From: Micromonospora thermarum
Lineage (GTDB): Bacteria > Actinomycetota > Actinomycetes > Mycobacteriales > Micromonosporaceae
NCBI RefSeq assembly: GCF_012034245.1
Contig: NZ_JAATEO010000036.1
Location: forward strand, 1 to 52,771
Length of the DNA: 52,771 bases
Direction of reading: 5' to 3'
Shown piece by piece: positions 8,430 to 16,500 of the stretch (positions are counted from its first letter, which is position 1; each line of letters begins with the position of its first letter). A program made the translations under genes and the position numbers. The notes beneath the pieces were generated by a model. That model saw only the letters and a list, made by a program, of their open reading frames with translations. It did no database searches and was not told the origin of the DNA.

Positions 8430-10843
8430 GCACGACCGGCCGGCCCGCGTCCGCGGAGCCCGTGGGCGAGCGGCCCGCGGTGTCAGCAAAGGGCCCGGCA
8501 GGCGTCAAGGGTCCCTTCCTCACCGACGTCCCGGTGGCGCTGGCGCTCGTCGTCATGGTGGCGCTGTCCGGGGTGGCGCTGGGGCGCGTGTACGCGGGCG
8601 GACTGATCACCGGACTGGTCGCGGGCGCGGCGGCCGGGTCGGTGCTGGTCGGTGTGGCGTGCCGGCGGCTGCCGTCGTGGCTGGTGGCGCCGATGTCGGT
8701 GCTCGGCATGACGGCGTGGACACTGTGGTCGCTGCGCCTGGCCGCGGGCCGGGCCGACGTGCCCGGGCCGCTGGTCGAGGTGGCGGCCGACGCCGCCCGC
8801 AACGGCATCCCCCGGCTGCTGACCGCGATGATCCCGGTCGAGCCCACACCGGACACGGTGGTGGTGCCGGTCGTCGCCGCCTGGCTGGCCGGCCTCGCCG
8901 CCACGGAGGTGGCGCTGCGGGCGGGCCGGGTGCTGCTCGGGTACCTGCCGCCGGTGCTGCTCTACGCCGGCGCGCTCTACGTGGTCGGGCCGAACGCCGA
9001 CCCGGGGGTACGGCCGACGCTGGCGTTCGTCGCCGTGGCGGTGCTGGGGCTCGCCGTCCCGCGAGGAGCCGGGCCGGTCGCCGACGACCCGGTGGGCCTG
9101 CCGCCGGCGGTGCGCACCGCGCTGCGGGCCCGGCTCGCCGGGGCCTCCGCGGCCGGGGTGGCGGTGGTGGTCGCGCTGGCCGCGCTGCTCGGTGCGGCGC
9201 TCGCCGGGCAGGTCGGGGGGCGCCCGGTGGATCCCCGCCGGTACGTGGAACCGCCCCGGGTGGACACCCTCGACGAGAACCCGCTGATCCGCATCTCCGG
9301 CTGGGCGCTGAACCCGGACCAGAAGCTGCTGGAGGTGACGACGTGGCGGGCGTCCGGCGCGGCCGCGATCGCCGGTGCCGATCCGCCCGCTGACACCGCT
9401 CCGGCCACCGGCGTCGACGACGTGCGGATCCGGCTGGCGGTGCTCAGCGACTACGACGGGGTCACCTGGCGGGTCGGGGCGACGTACCGCAACGCCGGCC
9501 GGATCCTGCCCGGCACGGCCCCCGCCGCCGGCAGCACCGTCGAGACGGTACGGCAGGACATCACCGTCGCCGACCTGACCGGGCGGCTGCTGCCCGCCGT
9601 CGCCACCCCCCGCGAGGTCACCGGGGCGCGGGTGGCGTACGACCCGGCCACCGGCACGCTGATCCGCCCGGAGGGGCTGACGCCCGGGCTGCGGTACGCG
9701 GTGACCTCCGCCCGGGAACGGCCGGACGCCAACCTGCTGGCCACCGCGAACGTCCCGGCCGGCGACGACGTGGCCCGGGCGCTGCGGGTCGCCGACGGGG
9801 TGCCCGATCCGCTGCGGCGGCTCGCCGCCCAACTCGCCGAGTCCAACGGGGCGCCGTACGCGCGGGCCACCGCCGTCGAGCAGTTCCTCGCCGAGCACTA
9901 CCGGCTCGTCGCGGACGCGCCGAGCGGGCACGCGTACCCGAATCTGGCCTTCTTCCTGTTCGGGCCCCGCAACGCGGGCGGGCAGCGCGGCACGTCGGAG
10001 CAGTTCGCGGCGGCGTTCGCGGTGCTGGGCCGCCTGGCCGGCCTGCCCACCCGGGTGGTGGTGGGCTTCCAGTCGCCCCGCAGCGGACCGGTGCGGGCCG
10101 GTGACGCGTACGCCTGGCCGGAGGTGCTCTTCGACGGGCTCGGCTGGGTGCCGTTCAACCCGCTGCCCCGGCCGGACATCGAACCCCGTCCGGTGGAGGA
10201 GGACTTCCGGCCGCCGCCGGAGGAGCCGCCGCCGTCGGAGGCGCCGCAGCCGAGCGCGGAGCCGACGCTCCCGCCGGAGCCGGTCGCCGCGCCCGGCGGA
10301 CCGGTCGACTCGGGCGGCCCGTCCACTCTGGTGCTGGTGGCCGGTGGCAGCGGCGGCGCGCTGCTCCTGGTGGCGGCGTCGCTGGTGGCCCTGCTGTGGC
10401 TGCGCCGCTCGCAGAGCCGGAACCGGTTGTACCGGGGTGACCCCGGCGAGCGTGTGGCCGGCGCCTGGCGGGAGGTGACCGACGCGCTGCGTCTCGCCGG
10501 CCATCCGGTCTCCGGTGACCTGGCGGCCACCGAGGTCGCCGCCCGAGCCCGCGACGTCCTCGCCGCCGCACGCCGGTCCCCCGCCGCCACCGACGGTCAG
10601 GCGGTCGAGGCGGGTGTCCGGGAGCTGGCGGGTCTGCTCAACCGGGCGGCGTTCGCACCCGGCGCGGTCGCCGAGGGGCAGTCGGCCCGGGCCGTCGTCG
10701 CCGCTCAGGGCTACGTGGCGGCGCTCCGCGCCGCCCGTCCGTGGTGGGGCCGGCTCCTCTGGTCCGTGCATCCCGGTCCCCTGGTCCGGGCGCGGCGTGC
10801 GGACAGGCCGGTGGACGCCCGCGACGGACGACGCCTTCGGTGA
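8423..10843 (+). CDS. TgpA-like transglutaminase membrane protein with altered catalytic triad
   Basis: This 806-residue protein has several N-terminal membrane helices (DUF3488/TgpA-type), an extracytoplasmic transglutaminase-like domain (about 440-585), a Pro/Glu-rich linker, one more helix near 640-660, and a cytoplasmic DUF4129-like tail. The fold motifs are recognisable, but the three expected catalytic residues are replaced: Ser525 in GTSEQFA where Cys is expected, Tyr563 in DAYAWPEV where His is expected, and Asn579 in GWVPFNPLP where Asp is expected. It therefore cannot be assumed to be an active cysteine transglutaminase. The ATG at 8423 overlaps the DUF58 stop. It is the last gene of the MoxR operon, followed by a hairpin at 10913-10930. 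Confidence 0.85.
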   Translation: MVSTTGRPASAEPVGERPAVSAKGPAGVKGPFLTDVPVALALVVMVALSGVALGRVYAGGLITGLVAGAAAGSVLVGVACRRLPSWLVAPMSVLGMTAWTLWSLRLAAGRADVPGPLVEVAADAARNGIPRLLTAMIPVEPTPDTVVVPVVAAWLAGLAATEVALRAGRVLLGYLPPVLLYAGALYVVGPNADPGVRPTLAFVAVAVLGLAVPRGAGPVADDPVGLPPAVRTALRARLAGASAAGVAVVVALAALLGAALAGQVGGRPVDPRRYVEPPRVDTLDENPLIRISGWALNPDQKLLEVTTWRASGAAAIAGADPPADTAPATGVDDVRIRLAVLSDYDGVTWRVGATYRNAGRILPGTAPAAGSTVETVRQDITVADLTGRLLPAVATPREVTGARVAYDPATGTLIRPEGLTPGLRYAVTSARERPDANLLATANVPAGDDVARALRVADGVPDPLRRLAAQLAESNGAPYARATAVEQFLAEHYRLVADAPSGHAYPNLAFFLFGPRNAGGQRGTSEQFAAAFAVLGRLAGLPTRVVVGFQSPRSGPVRAGDAYAWPEVLFDGLGWVPFNPLPRPDIEPRPVEEDFRPPPEEPPPSEAPQPSAEPTLPPEPVAAPGGPVDSGGPSTLVLVAGGSGGALLLVAASLVALLWLRRSQSRNRLYRGDPGERVAGAWREVTDALRLAGHPVSGDLAATEVAARARDVLAAARRSPAATDGQAVEAGVRELAGLLNRAAFAPGAVAEGQSARAVVAAQGYVAALRAARPWWGRLLWSVHPGPLVRARRADRPVDARDGRRLR

Positions 10844-10912
10844 TCGGATGACGGTGAGCCGGTGCTGGGGCGTGTGTCGAAGTCCTCGGTCGAGCCGAGG
10901 CGGAGTCCAGGC

Positions 10913-10930
10913 GACGACCGGCTGGTCGTC
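10913..10930. terminator. Convergent hairpin terminator candidate
   Basis: A perfect 7-bp stem GACGACC/GGTCGTC with loop GGCT lies between the end of the transglutaminase operon and the convergent nucleotidyltransferase gene. There is no T tract, as is common for actinobacterial terminators. Confidence 0.5.
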
Positions 10931-10936
10931 AGCCGC

Positions 10937-11359
10937 TCACGAGGCGCAGGCGGCCGACAGGGCGGCCAGCAGGCCGGCCGGGTCGTGCACGACGCGGTGC
11001 CCGTCGGCGATGACGCGGCGGGTGCCGGCGTCGACGGGCTCGGTCCGTGCCCAGCTCACCGGAGCGACGCCCAGCTCGACCTCGAAGCCGGACGGGCGGC
11101 GTACGCGGATCTCCCGGAGCGGCCCCCACTCCGCGAGGCGGGTCACCTCGCCGCCGAGCAGACCGGCCCAGAGGTCCGCGTCCGCGTACCGCGGGTCGTC
11201 GGTGAGGACCACGATGTCGATGTCGGAGTCGATCCGCGCCGCACCGCGTGCCCAGGAGCCGACCACCGCCACACCCCGGACGTCCTCGCGTTCGGCCGCC
11301 CACCCGGCCACCCGGTCGACCATCGACCACGCCTCCCGGGTCCGCTCCTCCGTCGCCAC
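10937..11359 (-). CDS. Small nucleotidyltransferase-domain protein
   Basis: The 140-residue product carries the polymerase-beta/MNT signature GSWARG followed by DSDIDIVVLT, the Gly-Ser and two metal-binding Asp residues of the family. Such proteins transfer a nucleotide to a small molecule or protein; some are the toxin or antitoxin half of HEPN-MNT pairs. No HEPN partner is seen next to it, so it may be a stand-alone predicted nucleotidyltransferase. The start is GTG. It is convergent with the transglutaminase gene, and the next minus-strand gene ends only 15 bases upstream. Confidence 0.8.
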   Translation of the reverse strand: MATEERTREAWSMVDRVAGWAAEREDVRGVAVVGSWARGAARIDSDIDIVVLTDDPRYADADLWAGLLGGEVTRLAEWGPLREIRVRRPSGFEVELGVAPVSWARTEPVDAGTRRVIADGHRVVHDPAGLLAALSAACAS

Positions 11360-11374
11360 GCGTACTCCGGACGC

Positions 11375-12001
11375 CTACCGTTCGCCGCCGACGCAGTTGT
11401 TGCTGGTCAGCGTCACCGAGTACTCCCGGTCGTCGGTGGTGATGCCGGACGGCGCGCCGTCGAACCAGGTCTCGACCTTCTCCCAGCCACGCCGCTGCTC
11501 GTAGTGCAGGTGCGGCGCGCCGGAGTTGCCGGTGCTGCCGACCCTCCCGATCTGCTCGCCCTGGGCGACCCGCTGGCCGACCTCGACCAGCGGCGGTTCG
11601 AGCAGGTGCAGGTACTGCGTCTCCCACCGGCCACCGTGGTCGATCTTGACCCAGTAGCCACCGCCGCGCCCGCGTGGGCCGGTCGGGTTCCCCGGGGTAC
11701 GACCACCGAGCGACCCGTTGATCCCCGCGACGGTGACCTCGCCGGCGGCGGACGCGAGCACCGGCCGCCCCCACGGGTCGCCCGCCGTGGGGAACAGGTC
11801 GATGTCGTAGTCGTCGTGGCCGGGGTAGGTGCCGAGCCGCCACGTCTCGCCACAGGAGACGGGGAGCTGGAAGTGCGGGCGCGGTCCCGGCGGAAGCAGC
11901 AGCGGGACGACGACCACCGCGACCGCGACGACGACCGCCACCGCGCCGAGTACCAGGACCAGGCGGAGGGTGGGGCGTCTGGAGAGGCGGTCGGTCGTCA
12001 T
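11375..12001 (-). CDS. M23-family (LytM-type) peptidase, membrane anchored
   Basis: With ATG at 12001 the product has 208 residues: a short basic N-terminus, one membrane helix (about 13-36), then a LytM/M23 domain. Zinc ligands are visible as H62 and D66 in HDDYD, with H132 (QYLHL) and H164/H166 in APHLHYE. M23 enzymes cleave glycyl bonds in peptidoglycan cross-bridges or peptides. A TTG at 12028 and an ATG at 12013 are alternative starts; none has a convincing ribosome binding site. The domain is complete and probably active outside the membrane. Confidence 0.85.
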   Translation of the reverse strand: MTTDRLSRRPTLRLVLVLGAVAVVVAVAVVVVPLLLPPGPRPHFQLPVSCGETWRLGTYPGHDDYDIDLFPTAGDPWGRPVLASAAGEVTVAGINGSLGGRTPGNPTGPRGRGGGYWVKIDHGGRWETQYLHLLEPPLVEVGQRVAQGEQIGRVGSTGNSGAPHLHYEQRRGWEKVETWFDGAPSGITTDDREYSVTLTSNNCVGGER

Positions 12002-12055
12002 CGCCCCGAGCATCGCAGACGTGCACAAGGCCCGGGCCGGCGGTTCCGCCGCCCG

Positions 12056-12275
12056 TCAGGCGGTGAGTCGGCGGACCAGCTTGCGCATGCCGGCCTGCCA
12101 GCCGTCCGGGTCCTCGGCGCGGCGGAGGGCGTACGCGGCGACCTCCGGGTGCGGCAGGATCAGGAAGCGCTCCTCGGCGAGCCCGGCGACCACCGAGTCG
12201 GCGACCTGGTCCGGGGTGAGCACCGCGCCGGACGCGGCGATCACCTTCGCGCCCAGGTGACCGGCGGCCAGCCCC
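12056..12275 (-). pseudogene. C-terminal fragment of a short-chain dehydrogenase (SDR)
   Basis: This stretch reads GLAAGHLGAK and continues through LTPDQVADSVVAGLAEERF, ILPHPEV and DPDGWQAGMRKL to a stop. It matches the last 65-70 residues of actinobacterial SDR oxidoreductases. The Rossmann fold, TGxxxGIG and YxxxK parts are absent. Upstream it is joined directly to the N-terminus of an unrelated LLM oxidoreductase, in a different frame, so this is a deletion remnant rather than a gene. Confidence 0.75.
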
Positions 12276-12395
12276 GGCGACCTCGGAGGACCAGGCGTCG
12301 GTGAAGCCGGCCCCGTCGAGAGCGCGGTAGACCGCGGCGTGGTCGGCGAGCGGAATCCCGCCCAGCGGCACCGTCATGCCCCAACGCGTCGTCAT
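12276..12395 (-). pseudogene. N-terminal fragment of an LLM-class F420-dependent oxidoreductase
   Basis: An ATG at 12395 begins MTTRWGMTVPLGGIPLAD and continues to GFTDAWSSEVAGA, the first beta strand and helix of luciferase-like F420-dependent oxidoreductases. After about 38 residues the similarity stops at the junction with the SDR tail near 12275. The rest of the enzyme (about 280 residues) is missing. Confidence 0.75.
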
Positions 12396-12524
12396 CCGTC
12401 GATGATGTCGGCCCCCGATGCCGTCGAGCAAGATCGGGGACGGTTTCCCTGTTGCCGGTCGCCCGGAGCGGGTGGGGTGCTAGGACTGCTTGGTGGGGAC
12501 GTTCGCGCGCGGGACACGCTGACC

Positions 12525-13739
12525 ATGGCGAGGGCCGGCGCGAGGCGGCTCGTGCCCGCCACCGAGGCTGCCGGCCGGGCGACTTTCCTGGAGCTCTTCT
12601 TCGACCTGGTCTTCGTCTTCGCGCTGACCCGCATCTCGGCCCGCGCGTTCGAGGACCTGGCGCTGGAACCGGTGGGCACGCAGGGTTGGACGGCGGTCAC
12701 CGGCGGCGGGAAGACGCTGCTGTTGCTGTTCGCGCTCTGGGCGGTGTGGCAGGGCACCGCGTGGACCACCAGCCGGTACGACCCGTACCACGCCTGGGTC
12801 CAGGTCATCGTGATGATCGCCCTGGTCGCCAGCATGGTGATGGGGGTGGCGCTCATCCGGGCGTTCCGCGAGACCGGAATGGCCTTCGCGGTCGCGTACG
12901 TGGTGGCGCAGGTGTCCCGGCCACTGATCCTGCTGATCGCCCTCGGGGACCACCCGCACCGCCGGCTGAAGCTGCGGATGCTGCTCATCTTCGCCTCGAC
13001 GGGTGTCCTCTGGATCGTCGGGGCGCTGCTGCCGACGAACCCCCGGGTGGTGCTCTGGACTACCGCCCTGACCCTGGAGTACCTCGCGGTCCGGTTCGGC
13101 TGGCCGGTGCCGGGGCTGGGCCGGTCGACGACCTCGAAGTGGGACATCGCCGGCGAGCACCTGGCCGAGCGGTACCAGCAGTTCTTCCTCGTCGCGCTCG
13201 GCGAGACCATTCTGGTGGCGGGCCTGTCGTACAGCCCGGGCCCGTACGGCGCGGGCCAGACCACCGCGTTCGCGTTGGCGCTCGCCACGAGCATCCTGCT
13301 CTGGCGGATCTACGTACAGCGGGCCGGGCAGATCCTCGGCGAGGCCGTCGGCAAGGCACGGCACCCGGCGACGATCGGCCGGTCCGCCGCCGACACCCAC
13401 CTGCTGATGACCGTCGGGCTCACCGGCACCGCCATCGGCTACGAGCTCACGATCGAACATCCTCTGGTGCATCCGGAGCCGGCGTGGGTGGTGATGGTGC
13501 TCGGCGGGCCCGTGCTCTTCCTCGCCGGTCGGGCCCGGCTCGAGTGGGAGGTCTTCAGCCGGGTCTCACCCTCCCGTTGGATCGCGGCCCTGGTGCTGCT
13601 GGCCGTGCTGCCGATCCTTGAGCACCAGCCGATGTTGATCGCCGCGGCCGTGGCCGCCGTCGTCCTGGGCGCGGTGGCGGTCGCCGACGCACGCCGGGCG
13701 CGCGGCCGGCCGCCGGAGGCGGCGGCACCGCCGTTCTGA
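12525..13739 (+). CDS. Low temperature requirement protein A (LtrA) family membrane protein
   Basis: This polytopic membrane protein of 404 residues begins with the LtrA signature TFLELFFDLVFVFALTRIS and contains about ten hydrophobic segments. The family is named for a Listeria gene needed for growth in the cold; its molecular function is unknown. The ATG at 12525 is chosen because homologues start shortly before the FDLVFVFA motif; the frame is open upstream to 12339 and no clear ribosome binding site decides. A DUF1028 gene follows 40 bases later. Confidence 0.88.
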   Translation: MARAGARRLVPATEAAGRATFLELFFDLVFVFALTRISARAFEDLALEPVGTQGWTAVTGGGKTLLLLFALWAVWQGTAWTTSRYDPYHAWVQVIVMIALVASMVMGVALIRAFRETGMAFAVAYVVAQVSRPLILLIALGDHPHRRLKLRMLLIFASTGVLWIVGALLPTNPRVVLWTTALTLEYLAVRFGWPVPGLGRSTTSKWDIAGEHLAERYQQFFLVALGETILVAGLSYSPGPYGAGQTTAFALALATSILLWRIYVQRAGQILGEAVGKARHPATIGRSAADTHLLMTVGLTGTAIGYELTIEHPLVHPEPAWVVMVLGGPVLFLAGRARLEWEVFSRVSPSRWIAALVLLAVLPILEHQPMLIAAAVAAVVLGAVAVADARRARGRPPEAAAPPF

Positions 13740-13779
13740 CGGTCCGGTACGCGGCCGCCCGCGCGCTACCCTCCCTGGC

Positions 13780-14661
13780 GTGACCTTCTCGCTCGTCGCC
13801 CGCTCCGACGACGGCCGGCTGCACGGCGTCATCGTGGCCAGCAAGTTCCTCGCCGCGGGCGCCCTGGTCCCGGCCGCCGAGGCCGAGGTCGGGGCCCTCG
13901 CCACCCAGGCCCACGTGAACCTGGCCTACCGCCCGCAGGGCCTGGCGCTGCTGCGTACCGGTGTCGCCGCCAGCGACGTGGTCGCCGGTCTGGTCGCCGC
14001 CGATCCCGAGCGCGAGCACCGGCAGCTCGGCGTGGTGGGCGCGAACGGCACGGGCGCCACCTGGACCGGCCCGGCGTGCCATCCCTGGGCGGGCGGCCAG
14101 GCCGGGGACGGGTGGGCCGCGCAGGGCAACATCCTCGCCGGCCCCCAGGTGATCGACGCCGTGCGCGACGGCTGGCTCGGCGGCTCGGCCCTGGCCTTCC
14201 CGGACCGGCTCGTCGCCGCCCTGCGCGCCGGTGACCAGGCCGGCGGCGACCGGCGGGGCCGGCAGAGCGCCGGGCTGCTGGTGGTCGAGCGCGGCGGCGG
14301 GTACGGCGGCACCGGCGACGTCCTGGTGGACCTGCGGGTGGACGACCATCCCGACCCGGTGGCCGAGCTGGGCCGGCTGCTCGCCGTGCACACCCTGCTG
14401 TTCAGCCGGCCCGATCCGGCGACCCTGCTCGACCTCACCGGCGCGGTCGCCACCGAGGTCGTCGCCCTGCTCACCGCCCTCGGGCACCCCGCCCACCCGG
14501 CCGCCCCGGACGAGGCGCTGTTCTCGTGGGCGGGTCTGGAGAACCTGGAGGAGCGACTGGTGCCGGGCCGCATCGACCCGGTCGTCCTGGACCACCTCCG
14601 AAAGGCCGCCCCGCACGTCCCGGCGCCCCGACCCGCCGGCGAGGCCCTGCCCGCCTCCTGA
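13780..14661 (+). CDS. DUF1028 family protein (Ntn-hydrolase-like)
   Basis: The product is 293 residues, starting at GTG with TFSLVARSDDGRLHG, the usual DUF1028 opening in which the residue after the start can become an N-terminal nucleophile. Later motifs include ATQAHVN, GxxGLALLRTG, and QGNILAG, also family-typical. The C-terminal part (about residues 215-285) is a peptidoglycan-binding-like extension seen in longer members. The family's function is not established. It follows LtrA on the same strand and converges on the mycothiol-type gene at 14760. Confidence 0.85.
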   Translation: MTFSLVARSDDGRLHGVIVASKFLAAGALVPAAEAEVGALATQAHVNLAYRPQGLALLRTGVAASDVVAGLVAADPEREHRQLGVVGANGTGATWTGPACHPWAGGQAGDGWAAQGNILAGPQVIDAVRDGWLGGSALAFPDRLVAALRAGDQAGGDRRGRQSAGLLVVERGGGYGGTGDVLVDLRVDDHPDPVAELGRLLAVHTLLFSRPDPATLLDLTGAVATEVVALLTALGHPAHPAAPDEALFSWAGLENLEERLVPGRIDPVVLDHLRKAAPHVPAPRPAGEALPAS

Positions 14662-14759
14662 CGGCGCGGCTGGAGCGCGGCCCGCCCGGGGGCGCGGCAG
14701 TGGGGTCGCAGGCGGCGCCGCCGGGCAGGACAGCGGCCCGTCCGCCGCCGGCGCGGCGG

Positions 14760-15428
14760 TCAGGGGGCGAAGGAGAGCCAGCGGAAGCCCGCGGCGTCGA
14801 CGGCGGCGCGCTCCGCGGCGGTCAGCGGTGCCCGGCCGGTGGCCTTGCGGATCAGCGTGAGCCGGTCCCACCCCAGGGCGGCCGGCGCCGGCCGGCCGCC
14901 GGTGAGAAGGTCGGCGACGAGCGCGGCCGCGGCCGGGGTCAGCCACGGCGGCCGGTCGAGCGCCGCGGCCAGGTCCAGGCCGTGCACCCCCACCTCCACC
15001 ACCCGGGTACGCAGGAACTCGACCACCGTCATCGCGTCGCCGTGTCGGGTGCGGACGACCCGGTCGGACGGCTGGGCGTCGACCGCGTCGAGGGTGGCCC
15101 GCCACACCCGGTCCACGTCGTCGGCGAGGTTGGCGGCGGTGAGGTCCCGGCCCTCACGGCGGCCGCTGTCGACGCGCGCGGCGTCGACGGGCGGGGTGAA
15201 CTTCGCCGCGCCGAAGTAGCCGGCCGCGTCCACCTCCGCCCGGGGCGGGGGCGGGGCGGCCAGCATGTCGGTCAGCCGCCCGAGGCCGGTGCGGACGTGG
15301 GCGAGCAGGTCGCGGACGGTCCACGGCCGGCAGTCGGTGGGCCGGTCGAGGTCGTCCTCGGTGAGGTCGCGGAGCACGGCGACCAGCCGGTCGCACTCGT
15401 CCCGGAACGCCTCGCGCACCGCCGGCAC
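14760..15428 (-). CDS. Maleylpyruvate isomerase / DinB-type mycothiol-dependent protein
   Basis: The start is GTG at 15428, with AAGGG about 7 bases upstream and only two bases after the PAP2 stop, giving 222 residues. The sequence shows the mycothiol-dependent maleylpyruvate isomerase N-terminal (DinB-like) helical bundle: RPWTVRDLLAHV, VVEVGVHGLDLAAAL, then a small C-terminal domain. In this superfamily three His-type residues can bind zinc and mycothiol is the thiol cofactor; H in LLAHV and HGLDLA are visible. The substrate is unknown. It is coupled to the PAP2 gene. Confidence 0.82.
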   Translation of the reverse strand: MPAVREAFRDECDRLVAVLRDLTEDDLDRPTDCRPWTVRDLLAHVRTGLGRLTDMLAAPPPPRAEVDAAGYFGAAKFTPPVDAARVDSGRREGRDLTAANLADDVDRVWRATLDAVDAQPSDRVVRTRHGDAMTVVEFLRTRVVEVGVHGLDLAAALDRPPWLTPAAAALVADLLTGGRPAPAALGWDRLTLIRKATGRAPLTAAERAAVDAAGFRWLSFAP

Positions 15429-15430
15429 GG

Positions 15431-16324
15431 TCAGCCCTTGATCCGCGGAACGAGGCGGTGCACGCTGATCAGCACCAGGGCCATGACCATGCCCATGGTC
15501 CCGGCGATCCCGGCGGCGCTGCCCGCGTACCCGACGAAGAGCGGGCGGCGGCTCAGCTCGGCCGGGGCGACCCGGGGCAGGCCGGCCAGCCAGGTCAGGG
15601 CGAGGACGCAGGCCACCACCGCCAGCGCGCCGCCGATGCCGAGCACGGCGGTGGCGACCCGGTGCGCGTCGGCGGAGTCGACCTGCGCCTGCTCCCGCTG
15701 GGTGACGAGCAGCAGCAGCCCGCCCAGCGCCGCCCACACGCCCACCACGAGGTACGCGGCCACGGCGTCGCTGGGCCGGTGCCAGCCGGCGGAGAGGGTG
15801 GCGACTCCGGCGGCCGCCGCGTAGCCGGCACCGAGGAACGCGCCGGCGACCCGCATCGTCGGGGGCAGAACGAGCACCAGCGCCACCGCGACCGAGGCGG
15901 CGACGGTGGTGTGCCCGCTCGGCAGGCTGTTGCCGGCGTAGATCCGCTCCGGGTCGATGCCGAAGTCGGGCCGGGCGAGGCCGTACTTGAGTGCCTGGGT
16001 GGTGGCGTTCGCGCCGACGATGAGCAGGGTGGCGGTGACCGCGAGCGCGACCCGCCCCCGGATCAGCGCGATGAACCCGATCACGGCCGTCGCCGCCACC
16101 AGCGACACCACCGACATGGCGTTGAGGATCCGGTCGACCGGGCCGTCGATGCGGTCCTGGCCGATCCGGTTGCCGGTCAGCGCGACCGTGTCGAGCCACT
16201 GGCCCAGTTCGGTGTGCACGGCCACGCGCCAGACGGCGAGGAAGGCGGCCGCCTGCACCAGCACGAGCACGAGCACGACCAACCAGACCGCCGTCCCACC
16301 CCTCGCCGTCGTCCGCACCCGCAC
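15431..16324 (-). CDS. PAP2-superfamily phosphatase, membrane protein
   Basis: The 297-residue product has several membrane helices and the three PAP2 motifs: KYGLARP (K113 to P119), PSGHT (S136-G-H138), and WHRPSD (H182, D186). These motifs form the phosphate site of lipid phosphate phosphatases acting at the outer membrane face. The arginine usually six residues before the last His is Thr176 here, a variant worth noting. The GTG start at 16324 lies just past the downstream end of the TnpB element, so the insertion probably sits in this gene's promoter. A C-terminal block adds extra helices. Confidence 0.85.
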   Translation of the reverse strand: MRVRTTARGGTAVWLVVLVLVLVQAAAFLAVWRVAVHTELGQWLDTVALTGNRIGQDRIDGPVDRILNAMSVVSLVAATAVIGFIALIRGRVALAVTATLLIVGANATTQALKYGLARPDFGIDPERIYAGNSLPSGHTTVAASVAVALVLVLPPTMRVAGAFLGAGYAAAAGVATLSAGWHRPSDAVAAYLVVGVWAALGGLLLLVTQREQAQVDSADAHRVATAVLGIGGALAVVACVLALTWLAGLPRVAPAELSRRPLFVGYAGSAAGIAGTMGMVMALVLISVHRLVPRIKG

Positions 16325-16329
16325 AACTT

Positions 16330-16500
16330 AATGCGGTGTCCACGAACGCTCACCGGCTACGCCGGTGGTTGTTGTGGATCCTCGCCTTTCGGGCGAGCGA
16401 CTCCCCACCAGTTGGTGGGGCGGGCCTCCGCAGGCCATCTGATCCTCGCGCCGCCGGTGGGCGGCGGGGGTCACGCCGGGACTGGCCGGTGCCGGGTAGG
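16330..16500 (-). ncRNA. Candidate omega (reRNA) of the TnpB element
   Basis: The last 50 codons of tnpB and the bases beyond contain three ordered hairpins: 16403-16420 (CCCCACCA/TGGTGGGG), 16381-16397 (CTCGCC/GGCGAG) and 16351-16367 (CACCGGC/GCCGGTG, overlapping the stop codon). IS200/IS605-type guide RNAs arise from exactly this position, with the guide taken from flanking DNA. The 3' limit is inferred. Confidence 0.45.
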
